This document shows, piece after piece, positions 8,221-16,679 of a stretch of DNA of 64,000 nt. Source of the DNA: Actinoplanes sp. L3-i22 (GTDB taxonomy: Bacteria > Actinomycetota > Actinomycetes > Mycobacteriales > Micromonosporaceae); NCBI RefSeq assembly GCF_019704555.1, contig NZ_AP024745.1, positions 5,092,501-5,156,500 of the forward strand, in the 5' to 3' direction. Made by a program: the position numbers and the translations under genes. Every line of letters begins with the position of its first letter. Within the stretch, counting starts at the first letter, position 1. The notes below the pieces were generated by a model, which was not told where the DNA came from, did not search any database, and saw nothing but the letters and a program-made list of their open reading frames with translations.

Positions 8221-10509
8221 ATGGTCGGCCGATCCGGTTTGGCGCGCGCTGCTCGTTACTCGGCGCTGTTCCTGGGGCTGCTGGTGCTGGTGGCCAGCGT
8301 CGTCGCCAGTGTGGTGACCGCCCGGGACAAACAGGCAGCCGCTCAGGACAGTCAGTTACGCGTCGAGCTCCGACAGCAGATCGATGTCCTGGACAGCTAT
8401 TTCGAACGGGCCCGCAGCATCGACGCGTTGCTGGCGGCCAATCCGGTCTTCGCCGACTTCTACCGGGTGCCGGGGACGAATCCTGCGAAGATCAACGCCG
8501 GTGGGGCGACGATCACCCGGGTCAACAACGCTCTGGCGTATCTGGAGGAGATGTATCCGGGCCGGATCGGTGAGGCGTGCTTCATCGACAGCAGCGGAGC
8601 TGAGATAGCCCGGGTCGTGAACGGTGTTCCGGCCCGGCCCGACAAGCTGTCGCAGGACGAGGGCAGCAACGCGTTCTTCGCACCCACCCTCGCGCTCGGC
8701 GCTGGGCAGGTCTATCAGGCCGAGGAGTACGAGTCGCAGGACACCCACGATGAGGTGATCTCGAACTCGACCGTGGTGGCAGCGGCAGGTCACGTGGGCA
8801 TCGTGCACTTCGAGATCACCCTCGAGAGCTTCCGGACCCCGACATCGGCCGACGGGTTCGCCGCCTCGATCCTCGATGCCGGTACCGGCCGGGTCATCGT
8901 CGACAGCCGGGCCGCCACCACGACGGCCGGCCGGCCGGATCTGAGCCTGGACACGCTGATCGGCGGCGGCTCGGATTCCGGGGTGCGCACCGCCGGTGGG
9001 CGGCGTTTCGCCTACCAGCACCTGCCGTCGGTTCCCGGCAACGTGAACAACTGGTACGTCGCGGTCTCGGCGCCGGCATTCGGCAGCGGCTGGACACGCG
9101 GGCTCAGTGTCGGCTCCCTGGCACTGGTGGCGGCGGCGATGCTGACCGTGCTCATCGCCGGCGCGAGCTGGGCCGGTCACCTGCGTGCCGCCCGTCGAGC
9201 AGCGGTGTACGACCCACTCACCGGTCTGCCCAACCGGATCCTGCTGTCCGAGCGCATCGAGGCGACGCTGCGGACCGGCCGGCCCGCCACCGTCGTTCTT
9301 CTCGACCTGCAACGGTTCCGGGAGGTCAACGACCTGTTGGGGCACCACCTCGGGGACGTGCTGCTGAATCAGGTCGCGGAACGTCTCCTCGCCGCTGTCG
9401 GACCGGACGCCATGGTCGCCCGGCTCGGTGGCGACGATTTCGCCGTCTTCCTGCCCGGCTACGCTGACCTGGCCGTGGCCGACAAGAGCATTCTGGCCGC
9501 GTTCGGCTCCGGGTTCGTCGTCGGCGGCCTGACCGTCGATCTGGATGCCGAGATCGGCGTTGCGTACGGGCCGCAGCACGGCGAGGACGCGGCTGCGCTG
9601 CTGCGCAACGCGGACAGCGCGCTGCGGCTTGCCAAGCAGTACTGTGCGCGCCTCCAGGTCTACGATCCGGCGGCCGAGCAGTCCGCGCCGAACCGGCTCG
9701 CGCTGCTCGGCGATCTGCGCCGCGCGCTCGACACCGGCGACCAGATCACGGTGCACTACCAACCTAAGATCGACCTGCGCACCGGCGAATTGGCCGGAGC
9801 CGAGGCCCTCATCCGCTGGCACCACCCCGAGCTGGGCCGGATGAACCCGGACATGTTCATCCCGACGGCGGAGACCACCACCCTGATCCACGCCCTGACC
9901 GACCGGGTCCTCACCCTGGCGGTGGCCGAGGCCACGGCCTGGGCCGGCCAGGGACTGCAGGTGCCGGTCGCGGTCAACCTCTCCACCCGCTGCCTGCTCG
10001 ACCCGACGCTGCCGGGCCGCGTTCTCGAGCTGCTCGACCGTACGGGTCTGCCGGTTGCCTCGCTCGAGCTCGAGGTCACCGAGAGCATGGTCATGGCCGA
10101 CCCCGTTCGCGCGGAGATGACCCTTCGCGAACTGCACGACGCCGGTATCCGCTTGTCGATCGACGACTTCGGCACCGGTCACTCGTCGATGGCCTATCTG
10201 CAGCGACTGCCGGTCGACGAACTGAAGATCGACCGGACGTTCATCCGCGACATGGCCGGAGACCGGGAGAAGGCCGTGCTGGTGAGCACCATGATCACCC
10301 TCGGTCACAACCTAGGGCTCTCGGTGGTGGCCGAAGGAGCCGAGACCGAACAGGACGTCGCGGTGCTGCGCGATCTCGGCTGCGACATCGTCCAGGGCTA
10401 CTATTTCGCCCGCCCGATGCCCGCCGGCGAGTTCCGTGCCTGGTGCGCCGCCTGGGTCGCCGCGCATCCGGACCCGCAGCGTGCGCAACCGCTGGCCAAC
10501 GCCGGCTGA
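8221..10509 (+). CDS. membrane-bound GGDEF-EAL protein with extracytoplasmic sensor
   Basis: A 762-aa c-di-GMP protein. A first membrane helix (about residues 12-36) and a second (about 302-324) flank an extracytoplasmic sensor of about 265 residues that looks Cache-like. The GGDEF domain (about 335-495) carries GGDDF, with Asp in place of the usual Glu, and lacks an obvious RxxD inhibitory site, so cyclase activity is doubtful. The EAL domain (about 510-755) is intact: EAL, NLS, EVTES, DDFGTGHSS, KIDR, AEGAE, QGYYFARP. Phosphodiesterase activity is therefore more likely. The ATG at 8221 is chosen because AGGAGG sits 9 nt upstream; a GTG at 8155 in the same frame would add 22 residues. Confidence 0.87.
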   Translation: MVGRSGLARAARYSALFLGLLVLVASVVASVVTARDKQAAAQDSQLRVELRQQIDVLDSYFERARSIDALLAANPVFADFYRVPGTNPAKINAGGATITRVNNALAYLEEMYPGRIGEACFIDSSGAEIARVVNGVPARPDKLSQDEGSNAFFAPTLALGAGQVYQAEEYESQDTHDEVISNSTVVAAAGHVGIVHFEITLESFRTPTSADGFAASILDAGTGRVIVDSRAATTTAGRPDLSLDTLIGGGSDSGVRTAGGRRFAYQHLPSVPGNVNNWYVAVSAPAFGSGWTRGLSVGSLALVAAAMLTVLIAGASWAGHLRAARRAAVYDPLTGLPNRILLSERIEATLRTGRPATVVLLDLQRFREVNDLLGHHLGDVLLNQVAERLLAAVGPDAMVARLGGDDFAVFLPGYADLAVADKSILAAFGSGFVVGGLTVDLDAEIGVAYGPQHGEDAAALLRNADSALRLAKQYCARLQVYDPAAEQSAPNRLALLGDLRRALDTGDQITVHYQPKIDLRTGELAGAEALIRWHHPELGRMNPDMFIPTAETTTLIHALTDRVLTLAVAEATAWAGQGLQVPVAVNLSTRCLLDPTLPGRVLELLDRTGLPVASLELEVTESMVMADPVRAEMTLRELHDAGIRLSIDDFGTGHSSMAYLQRLPVDELKIDRTFIRDMAGDREKAVLVSTMITLGHNLGLSVVAEGAETEQDVAVLRDLGCDIVQGYYFARPMPAGEFRAWCAAWVAAHPDPQRAQPLANAG

Positions 10510-10534
10510 CCCGGTCCGTACCGGCGGCGGTGGC

Positions 10535-11077
10535 TCAGTCGCCGTCGCGCCGGCCGGGCCCGTCCTGGCGGGCGGTGGAGCTGAAGTTGCCGGTCCAGGA
10601 CGCTTTCGCGCCGGAGTCGCCGATGCGGTACGTGTCGTAGACGGCCGAGCCGGCGATGACGACGGCGAGCACGGCGACGATCCGGGTGAGCGTGGTGGAC
10701 CCCGGCGCCAGATAGCTGCGCTGCCGGACACCGGCGGCGACCGCTGCCGCCGCGGTGGCCTCGCGCTGCCGCCACCAGACCACCAGGGCCAGCACCGCGA
10801 CCGGAAGAGCGGCCCAGATCGCGGTGTCGCCGAGCTCGGTGTGGTCGCGCAGCAACGCGGTCTCGGCGACCCGGCGTTCCAGCCATTCACCGGCGCTCGT
10901 CGTGACCGGGACGAGGCCGACGACGATCACGGCCAGGATGGCGTTCGGGCCGGCGAGGCGCCGGCGGGCCGCAGGCCAGACCGCGGTCAGCACCAGCAGC
11001 AGGGCGGCCAGCGGTAGCAGTACCACGACGGCGTGGACCAGCAGGATGTGTGCCGGCAGTCCGTTGACGGTGCTCAT
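10535..11077 (-). CDS. DUF2231-like small integral membrane protein
   Basis: A 180-aa protein with four predicted membrane helices (about residues 10-32, 42-62, 85-105 and 128-146). The start GLPAHILLVHAVVVLLPLAA and the internal HTELGD resemble the DUF2231 family, whose conserved histidines suggest heme or metal binding, though its function is not established. The C-terminus is hydrophilic. AAGGA precedes the ATG. It converges with the GGDEF-EAL gene and is divergent from the two-component system. Function is unknown. Confidence 0.68.
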   Translation of the reverse strand: MSTVNGLPAHILLVHAVVVLLPLAALLLVLTAVWPAARRRLAGPNAILAVIVVGLVPVTTSAGEWLERRVAETALLRDHTELGDTAIWAALPVAVLALVVWWRQREATAAAAVAAGVRQRSYLAPGSTTLTRIVAVLAVVIAGSAVYDTYRIGDSGAKASWTGNFSSTARQDGPGRRDGD

Positions 11078-11300
11078 GAAATTCCTTCCGGAACGGCCGA
11101 GGAGGCGACGTGGTGGCGACAGCGGCCGGCCGTGGCGTCGCAGCGAGGGCTGGAGTCGCAGGAAAGGCTAGGCAGTGAATCTTCACGTCCTCCCATTTTC
11201 GGCCGGTCAGGCTCGACGGGTACCGGAACGAGAAGGACGGTCGTGATCGCCGGGTCTTCCGGTCCTGCGTACGACCGTGACCGCCTGCGAGAGTGACACC

Positions 11301-11978
11301 ATGACCGATGCCGCTGTGCCCGCCGCGAGCCTGCTGGTGGTCGAGGACGACCGGGAGCTGGGCCCGTTGCTGGTGCGCCTGTTCCGGGGCGCCGGGTACG
11401 GGACGGACCTCGCCCCGGACGGGCAGGCCGGGCTGCACCTGGCGCTGACCCGTCGCTATGACGCGATGATCCTCGACCGGGGTCTGCCGGCCATCGAAGG
11501 CCTGGATCTGCTCGGCCGGCTGCGGCGCTCCGGGGTCACGGTTCCGGTGCTCGTGCTGACCGCGCTCGGCACGCTGCCGGACCGGGTGGCCGGCCTGGAC
11601 GGCGGAGCCGAGGACTATCTCGTCAAGCCGTTCGAGATCGACGAGCTCCTGGCGCGGGTCCGGGTGCTGCTGCGCCGCCGTCCCGGCTCGGCGGACCGGT
11701 TGACGGTCGCGGGGGCGGAGTTCGACCTGATCTCCAGGACGGTGACCGGACCGGCGGGCACGGCGGTCGCGCTGTCCGGGCGCGAGAGCGATCTGCTGCG
11801 ACTGCTGGCCCGGAATCCGGCGCGGGTGTTCACCCGGGAGGAGATCGTGGCCCAGGTCTTTCCCGACGCCTCCAGCGTCACCCTGGCGGACACGTACGTG
11901 CACTACCTGCGGCGCAAGCTCGGCGCCGAGGTGGTGTCCACCGTGCGGGGCGTGGGCTACCGGCTCGGGCAAGGATGA
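11301..11978 (+). CDS. OmpR/PhoB-type response regulator
   Basis: A 225-aa response regulator. The receiver domain (residues 10-122) has the acidic pair D16/D17, phospho-acceptor D59, the conserved T of VLTALG and the K of LVKPF. The C-terminal winged helix (about 130-224) ends in the family signature DTYVHYLRRKLG and VRGVGYRLG. ATG 11301 is preferred over an in-frame GTG at 11277: GAGAGT ends 6 nt upstream, consistent with a leaderless start. The stop overlaps the sensor kinase start (ATGA), so the pair is translationally coupled. It may control the flavin electron-transfer operon, whose promoter carries OmpR-style repeats. Confidence 0.9.
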   Translation: MTDAAVPAASLLVVEDDRELGPLLVRLFRGAGYGTDLAPDGQAGLHLALTRRYDAMILDRGLPAIEGLDLLGRLRRSGVTVPVLVLTALGTLPDRVAGLDGGAEDYLVKPFEIDELLARVRVLLRRRPGSADRLTVAGAEFDLISRTVTGPAGTAVALSGRESDLLRLLARNPARVFTREEIVAQVFPDASSVTLADTYVHYLRRKLGAEVVSTVRGVGYRLGQG

Positions 11979-13219
11979 AACGCGCCGCCCCGGTGAGTGC
12001 CGGACCGGATCGGGTGATGCTGGCCCGGGCCCGGCGGATCATGGCCCTGCAGACCGCCGCCGCGATCACCGTCAGCCTGCTCGTCCTCGGCGCGCTGGTC
12101 CTGATCGTGGTGACCTACAGCCAGAATGCCGCCGCCCGGACGCTGCTGCGGGAGACCGCGGCGAGCGCGGACGACGTGAAGGACCCCGCACCCGGCGTGT
12201 GGATCTTCGTGCAGGATGCCGCCGGCACGGTCGAGGCCACCGAGGACGCGCCCCGCGGGCTACCGGACCGCGACGCGCTGGACCGGGTCCGTGCCGGCGG
12301 GGCCGCCGAGACGGTCCGCATCGGTGGCCGGGAAGGCGGCTACCTCGCGCTGACCAGGCGCCGTGGCGCCCGGGTGGTGCAGGTCGTCATGAGCCGGCAC
12401 GAACAGCACGACGAACGCGAGCGCCTGCTCGGCGCCCTCGCCGTCGGCGAGCTCATCGGACTGCTCGTCGCGCTGTTGTCAGCGGCGCTGCTCGCCCGGC
12501 GGGCAACCGCCCCGCTGGCCGAGGCACTGGCCCGGCAGCGGCACTTCGTCGCCGACGCCAGCCATGAGCTGCGCACCCCGCTGACCCAGTTACACACCCG
12601 GGCCCAGCTGCTGCAGATGGACCTGCGCGCCGGTGCGGGCCTCGCGGACGTCACGACGGACGTCGACCACCTCGTTACCGGCACCCGGCACCTCGGCGAG
12701 GTCGTCGAGGACCTGCTGCTCTCCAGCCAGCTCGGCCGCCGCGACGATGTCCGCGTGCCCGTCGACCTGGCCACGGTCGCGGCGGAGGTGCTGGCGGAGC
12801 AGACCGATCGGGCCGGCGCGCAGCGGGTGGAGCTCACCCTGCTCGCCGGCGCCGCGGACACGTTCGTGGTGCTCGGCCACCGAGCCGCGCTACGCCGGGT
12901 GCTGACCGCTCTGCTCGACAACGCGCTGAGCCACACCCCGTCCGGCGGACACGTGAGTGTCGAGCTCGGCACGGCCGGCGCGGCGGTCGCGGTCGTCGTC
13001 CGCGACGACGGCACCGGCTTCGACCCGGCCGACACCGAGCGGCTGTTCGCCCGCTTCGCCCGCGGTGGCCACGGCGATCACCGCCGCTTCGGGCTCGGGC
13101 TGGCGCTGGCGAAGGAGGTCATCACCGGGCACGGGGGCACCATCGACGCATGGGGACGCCCCGGTCAGGGCGCGGCGTTCACCATCCACCTGCCCTCGGC
13201 GAACCGGGACGAGCAGTAG
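11975..13219 (+). CDS. sensor histidine kinase
   Basis: A 414-aa HisKA/HATPase kinase. Helices at about residues 25-48 and 148-170 flank a short extracytoplasmic region of about 100 residues. There is a juxtamembrane region, then the H-box ASHELRTPL with the phosphorylated His near residue 197. The ATP-binding domain (about 290-410) has the N-box (LLDNALSHTP), the G1 box (DDGTGFD), an F-box-like LFARFARG and the G2 box (GLGLALAKEV). It overlaps the response regulator by 4 nt and should phosphorylate it. The stimulus is unknown. Confidence 0.9.
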   Translation: MKRAAPVSAGPDRVMLARARRIMALQTAAAITVSLLVLGALVLIVVTYSQNAAARTLLRETAASADDVKDPAPGVWIFVQDAAGTVEATEDAPRGLPDRDALDRVRAGGAAETVRIGGREGGYLALTRRRGARVVQVVMSRHEQHDERERLLGALAVGELIGLLVALLSAALLARRATAPLAEALARQRHFVADASHELRTPLTQLHTRAQLLQMDLRAGAGLADVTTDVDHLVTGTRHLGEVVEDLLLSSQLGRRDDVRVPVDLATVAAEVLAEQTDRAGAQRVELTLLAGAADTFVVLGHRAALRRVLTALLDNALSHTPSGGHVSVELGTAGAAVAVVVRDDGTGFDPADTERLFARFARGGHGDHRRFGLGLALAKEVITGHGGTIDAWGRPGQGAAFTIHLPSANRDEQ

Positions 13220-13254
13220 GGCCGATCGGCCCGCCGACAGGTGCCGGCCGGGGA

Positions 13255-13285
13255 TTGACGGTGACGTGACGTCACAGCGGAGACT
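13255..13285 (+). promoter_or_regulatory. MerR-type promoter and operator
   Basis: TTGACG (13255-13260) and GAGACT (13280-13285) are separated by 19 bp, the elongated spacer characteristic of MerR-activated promoters. A perfect 10-bp palindrome, GTGACGTCAC (13266-13275), is centred in that spacer. The GTG start of the merR gene lies 6 nt after the -10, so the transcript would be leaderless and autoregulated. Confidence 0.68.
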
Positions 13286-13291
13286 GCCGGT

Positions 13292-14095
13292 GTGCGCATC
13301 AAGGAGCTCGCGGAGCTGGCCGGCACGACGGTCCGCACGATCCGCTTCTACCACCAGATCGGGCTGCTGGCGGTGCCGCGGCCGACCGGCGGGCGCCGCG
13401 ACTACGACCTGGCGCATGTCGCCCGCATGATCCGGATCCGCTGGCTGGCCCAAGCCGGGATCCCGCTGTCGGGTGTCGCGGAGATGCTCGACGGTCAGCC
13501 GGTGGACGATCGGCGGGCGACCGTCCTGGCCGACCTGCACGCCGTCGTGGCGACGCTGGACGACCAGCTGCACGAGCTGCGGGTGCAGCGGGACCGGATG
13601 TGCCGGCTGATCACGACCGTGCGGCGCGACGGTCACCTGTCCCCGTTGCCGGCGCCGATCGCCCGGTTCTACGACCGGATGTACGAGCGGGCCACCGACG
13701 AGCGCACCCGGCGGGTCATCCGCGACGAACGCGACTTCATGGAGCTGGCCTGCTACCGCGGTGACATGCCGCCCGAGGCGGCGATCGTGTACGAACGGCT
13801 CACCGCCGCCGGTCTGGCCGACAGTTTCGCCGCGTTCGGGCAGATCGCCGAGCGAGTGGACCGCGCGCACCTGCTCGGCGACGAGGAGATCGCCGGGATC
13901 GCCGGTGACACCGCCGACCGGCTGATCCGCCAACTGGGCGAGGACGCGCCGGGCGCGCTGCGCTCGATCGACCCCGACCTGGCCCGGCAGGCGGCCGACC
14001 TCTACGTACAACTGGCCGAACCGGGTCAGCGGCGCCTCGCCCGCGCGATCGGCGACGCCCTGCTGGCCACGATCGAGAAGGGCCGGACACCGTGA
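13292..14095 (+). CDS. MerR family transcriptional regulator
   Basis: A 267-aa regulator. The N-terminal MerR winged helix (residues 1-70) shows MRIKELAELAGTTVRTIRFYH, QIGLL and the RRDYD wing. A coiled-coil region follows (about 80-115, VVATLDDQLHELRVQRDRM). The remaining 150 residues form an alpha-helical effector domain of unknown ligand. It overlaps the downstream ABC ATPase by 4 nt, so the three genes 13292-16577 form one operon. The expected role is to sense the compound exported by the ABC transporter and to activate from the 19-bp-spacer promoter upstream. Confidence 0.88.
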   Translation: MRIKELAELAGTTVRTIRFYHQIGLLAVPRPTGGRRDYDLAHVARMIRIRWLAQAGIPLSGVAEMLDGQPVDDRRATVLADLHAVVATLDDQLHELRVQRDRMCRLITTVRRDGHLSPLPAPIARFYDRMYERATDERTRRVIRDERDFMELACYRGDMPPEAAIVYERLTAAGLADSFAAFGQIAERVDRAHLLGDEEIAGIAGDTADRLIRQLGEDAPGALRSIDPDLARQAADLYVQLAEPGQRRLARAIGDALLATIEKGRTP

Positions 14096-14997
14096 ACGAC
14101 ACGCTGGTCATCGACGTCGGCGGCCTGGTGAAGAGGTTCGGCGCGTTCACCGCGGTGGACGGTCTCGACCTGGCGGTGCACCGGGGCGGCGTGCACGGAT
14201 TCCTGGGCCCCAACGGGGCGGGCAAGTCGACCACCATCCGGGTCCTGCTCGGGCTGTACCGGGCGACCGCCGGACGGGTACGGGTGCTCGGTCTCGACCC
14301 GGCCGACCGGGCCGCGGAGATCACCCGGCGTCTGTCGTACGTACCGGGCGAGGTGACCCTGTGGCCCAACCTGACCGGCCAGCAGGTCCTGGACGCCTTC
14401 GCGGGGTTGCGTGGCAGCCGCGACGAGGCGGCCGAACGCCGGCTGTGCCAGGAGTACGCCCTGGATCCCCGGCGCCAGGTGCGCACCTATTCCAAGGGCA
14501 ACCGGCAGAAGGTCGTGCTGGTCGCGGCGTTCGCCGCGCGCACCGACCTGCTGGTGCTCGACGAGCCCACCGCCGGCCTCGACCCGCTGATGGAGGAGGT
14601 GTTCCGGCGCTGCGTGCGCGAGGCCGCCGCCGCCGGGCGCACCGTGCTGCTGTCCAGCCACATCCTCGCCGAGGTCGAGCAGCTCTGCGACGCGGTGACG
14701 ATCATCAAGGACGGCCGGCTCGTCGAGTCCGGCCGGCTCGCCGACCTGCGCCACCTCGCGGCGGCGACGGTCACCGCCCGCCCGTCCGCGGCACAGCTGG
14801 CCGAGGTCACCGCCCGGCTGCACCGGCTGGGTGTCAGTCCGGCCCACGATGACGGGCAGCTGCTCGTGAGCGTGCCGCGGGTGCTCGTCCCGCCGGTTCT
14901 GGGCGTGCTCGCCGAGGCCGGCGCCGACGACATCACCTGCACGCCGGCCAAGCTGGAGGACCTGTTCCTGCGGCACTACACGGTGGCCGCGCGATGA
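14092..14997 (+). CDS. ABC transporter ATP-binding protein (drug-exporter type)
   Basis: A 301-aa ATPase. Walker A GPNGAGKST (about residues 37-45), Q-loop region, signature YSKGNRQK in place of LSGGQ, Walker B LLVLDEP, D-loop and the H-loop SSHI. The YSKG-type signature and the C-terminal extension of about 80 residues are common in multidrug or antibiotic exporters of the DrrA/CcmA group. It overlaps merR by 4 nt (GTGA) and the permease gene by 4 nt (ATGA), so all three are translationally coupled. It energises the permease at the inner face of the membrane. Confidence 0.9.
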   Translation: MNDTLVIDVGGLVKRFGAFTAVDGLDLAVHRGGVHGFLGPNGAGKSTTIRVLLGLYRATAGRVRVLGLDPADRAAEITRRLSYVPGEVTLWPNLTGQQVLDAFAGLRGSRDEAAERRLCQEYALDPRRQVRTYSKGNRQKVVLVAAFAARTDLLVLDEPTAGLDPLMEEVFRRCVREAAAAGRTVLLSSHILAEVEQLCDAVTIIKDGRLVESGRLADLRHLAAATVTARPSAAQLAEVTARLHRLGVSPAHDDGQLLVSVPRVLVPPVLGVLAEAGADDITCTPAKLEDLFLRHYTVAAR

Positions 14998-16577
14998 CGC
15001 TGACCCGCCTGCTGCTGCGCCGTCACCGGCTCACCCTGACCAGCTGGCTGTCGTTGCTGATCGCGATGTCGGCCGGCACCGTGACCGCCTACCAGGACAC
15101 CTACGCCGACGAGCGGCAGCGTCGCCTCGCGGTGGACCTCGCCCAGCACAACGCCGCCACCACCCTGATGTACGGGCGGCTACCCGGCCCCGGCACGCCG
15201 GCGCAGATGTACGCCTGGGAGATCGGCGCATTCGTCACGATCCTGGCCGCGGTGATGGCCGTGCTCGTCGCGGTGTCGCTGACCCGCGCGGCCGAGGAGG
15301 ACGGCACCCTCGAGCTGCTCCGCGGCTGCGGGCTGGCGCCGAGCCGGCCGTTGCGCAGCGCGATGAGCATCCTGGTGGCTTGCGCGGCGGCGCTCACCGC
15401 GGGGTGCGCCGTGGCCGCCGGCCTGCACGCCGGCACGGTCGACGGGGTGAGCTGGGCGTCGGCGGCCGCCTACGGCACGGTCATCGGCGCGACGTTTCTG
15501 GTCGTCGCCGCGGTCACCGTGCTGCTCGCGCAGCTCACCCCGGCTGCCGGCCAGGCCCGTCTGCTCGGCCTCGGCGTGGTCGGCCTGTCGTTCGCGGTCC
15601 GCGCGCTGGCCGACACCCGTCGGCTGAGCCGGCTCAACTGGGGCACACCCCTCGGGCTGCGGGCGACCGTCGGCCCGTTCACCGCGGACCGCTGGCCCGC
15701 CCTGATCGTGCCCGTCGTGGCCGCCTGTCTGGCGGCGGCCGCGGCCGTACGGTTGTCGAACCGGCGTGAATTCGGCGCCGGCCTGCTGCCGCGGCGCGAC
15801 ACGCGGGGCGGCCGGCTCCGGATCCGTTCGGCCACCGGTCTGACCGCCCGTCTGGACCGGAGCACGGTGCTGACCTGGACGGCGGCGGTCGCGGTGATCG
15901 GGGCGCTGTTCGCGGCGATGGGCTCCGGCGTCGTCGAGCAGCAACGTGGCGGGGACGTCGGCGGCTTCCTCGGCGCCCAGCTGGCCGGGGGCGACCCGGC
16001 CGCGGGCTACCTGTCCTATTGCGGCACCGTCGTGGGCATCATCGTCGGTGTCTACGCGGTGCTGTCGGTGTCGCGGAGCCGGACCGCGGAACGCCTCGGC
16101 CGGACCGACCTGGTACTGGCCACCGGCGTGCGGCGGTGGGCCCCGTTGGCGGCCCAGTGCGCGGTCACCGCCGCCGGCGCCGCGGTCGTGCTCGTCGCGA
16201 CCGGCGCGCTCACCGCGCTGATCGCGCCGGCGGTCATCGACGGACCGCACGTCGCCGCCCGCGCCTTCGTCTGCATCGCCGGTCAGTGGCCGGCGGCCGC
16301 GGTGCTGATCGGCTGGTCCGCGCTGCTCGCCGGGGCGCTGCCGCGGCTGCTGCCGCTGGCCTGGCTGCCGCTGCTCGCCGGTGCGACTCTGGCCCTGCTG
16401 GGCGACCTGCTGCGGGTGCCGCAGCGGGTCCAGGACCTCGGCATCTTCGAGCACGTGCCCGACGCCACCGGCGCCGGCCCCTCAGTGACCGCGTCGCTGC
16501 TGCTCACCGGTGCGGCGGCGCTGCTGTGCCTGGCCGGGCTGGCCGCGCTCGACCGGCGCGACCTGCGGCCCGGATGA
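14994..16577 (+). CDS. ABC transporter permease (ABC-2 exporter type, two six-helix halves)
   Basis: A 527-aa polytopic membrane protein with about 12 hydrophobic segments in two repeats. The halves share features, for example AEEDGTLELLRGCGL in the first and RTAERLGRTDLVLATGV in the second, which are the cytosolic coupling helices of the ABC-2 exporter family seen in actinobacterial antibiotic exporters. It is the membrane part of the exporter encoded with the upstream ATPase and MerR regulator. The substrate cannot be read from sequence. Confidence 0.85.
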   Translation: MTLTRLLLRRHRLTLTSWLSLLIAMSAGTVTAYQDTYADERQRRLAVDLAQHNAATTLMYGRLPGPGTPAQMYAWEIGAFVTILAAVMAVLVAVSLTRAAEEDGTLELLRGCGLAPSRPLRSAMSILVACAAALTAGCAVAAGLHAGTVDGVSWASAAAYGTVIGATFLVVAAVTVLLAQLTPAAGQARLLGLGVVGLSFAVRALADTRRLSRLNWGTPLGLRATVGPFTADRWPALIVPVVAACLAAAAAVRLSNRREFGAGLLPRRDTRGGRLRIRSATGLTARLDRSTVLTWTAAVAVIGALFAAMGSGVVEQQRGGDVGGFLGAQLAGGDPAAGYLSYCGTVVGIIVGVYAVLSVSRSRTAERLGRTDLVLATGVRRWAPLAAQCAVTAAGAAVVLVATGALTALIAPAVIDGPHVAARAFVCIAGQWPAAAVLIGWSALLAGALPRLLPLAWLPLLAGATLALLGDLLRVPQRVQDLGIFEHVPDATGAGPSVTASLLLTGAAALLCLAGLAALDRRDLRPG

Positions 16578-16611
16578 CCTCCACCGGGCCGGCCGGGTGC
16601 CACCTCGGTCC

Positions 16612-16625
16612 GGGACCTTTGTCCC
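16612..16625 (+). promoter_or_regulatory. DosR/DevR-like box upstream of gap
   Basis: GGGACCTTTGTCCC is a perfect GGGAC-N4-GTCCC inverted repeat, the core of the mycobacterial DosR consensus, 55 nt before the gap ATG. A second hairpin (CCGGGC 16631-16636, GCCCGG 16641-16646) lies between it and the ribosome-binding site AAGGAGG (16667-16673). Hypoxia or redox control of this GAPDH is inferred. Confidence 0.58.
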
Positions 16626-16679
16626 TGACCCCGGGCCGGTGCCCGGACGACGCTGAAAGGAGAGGCAAGGAGGACGACG

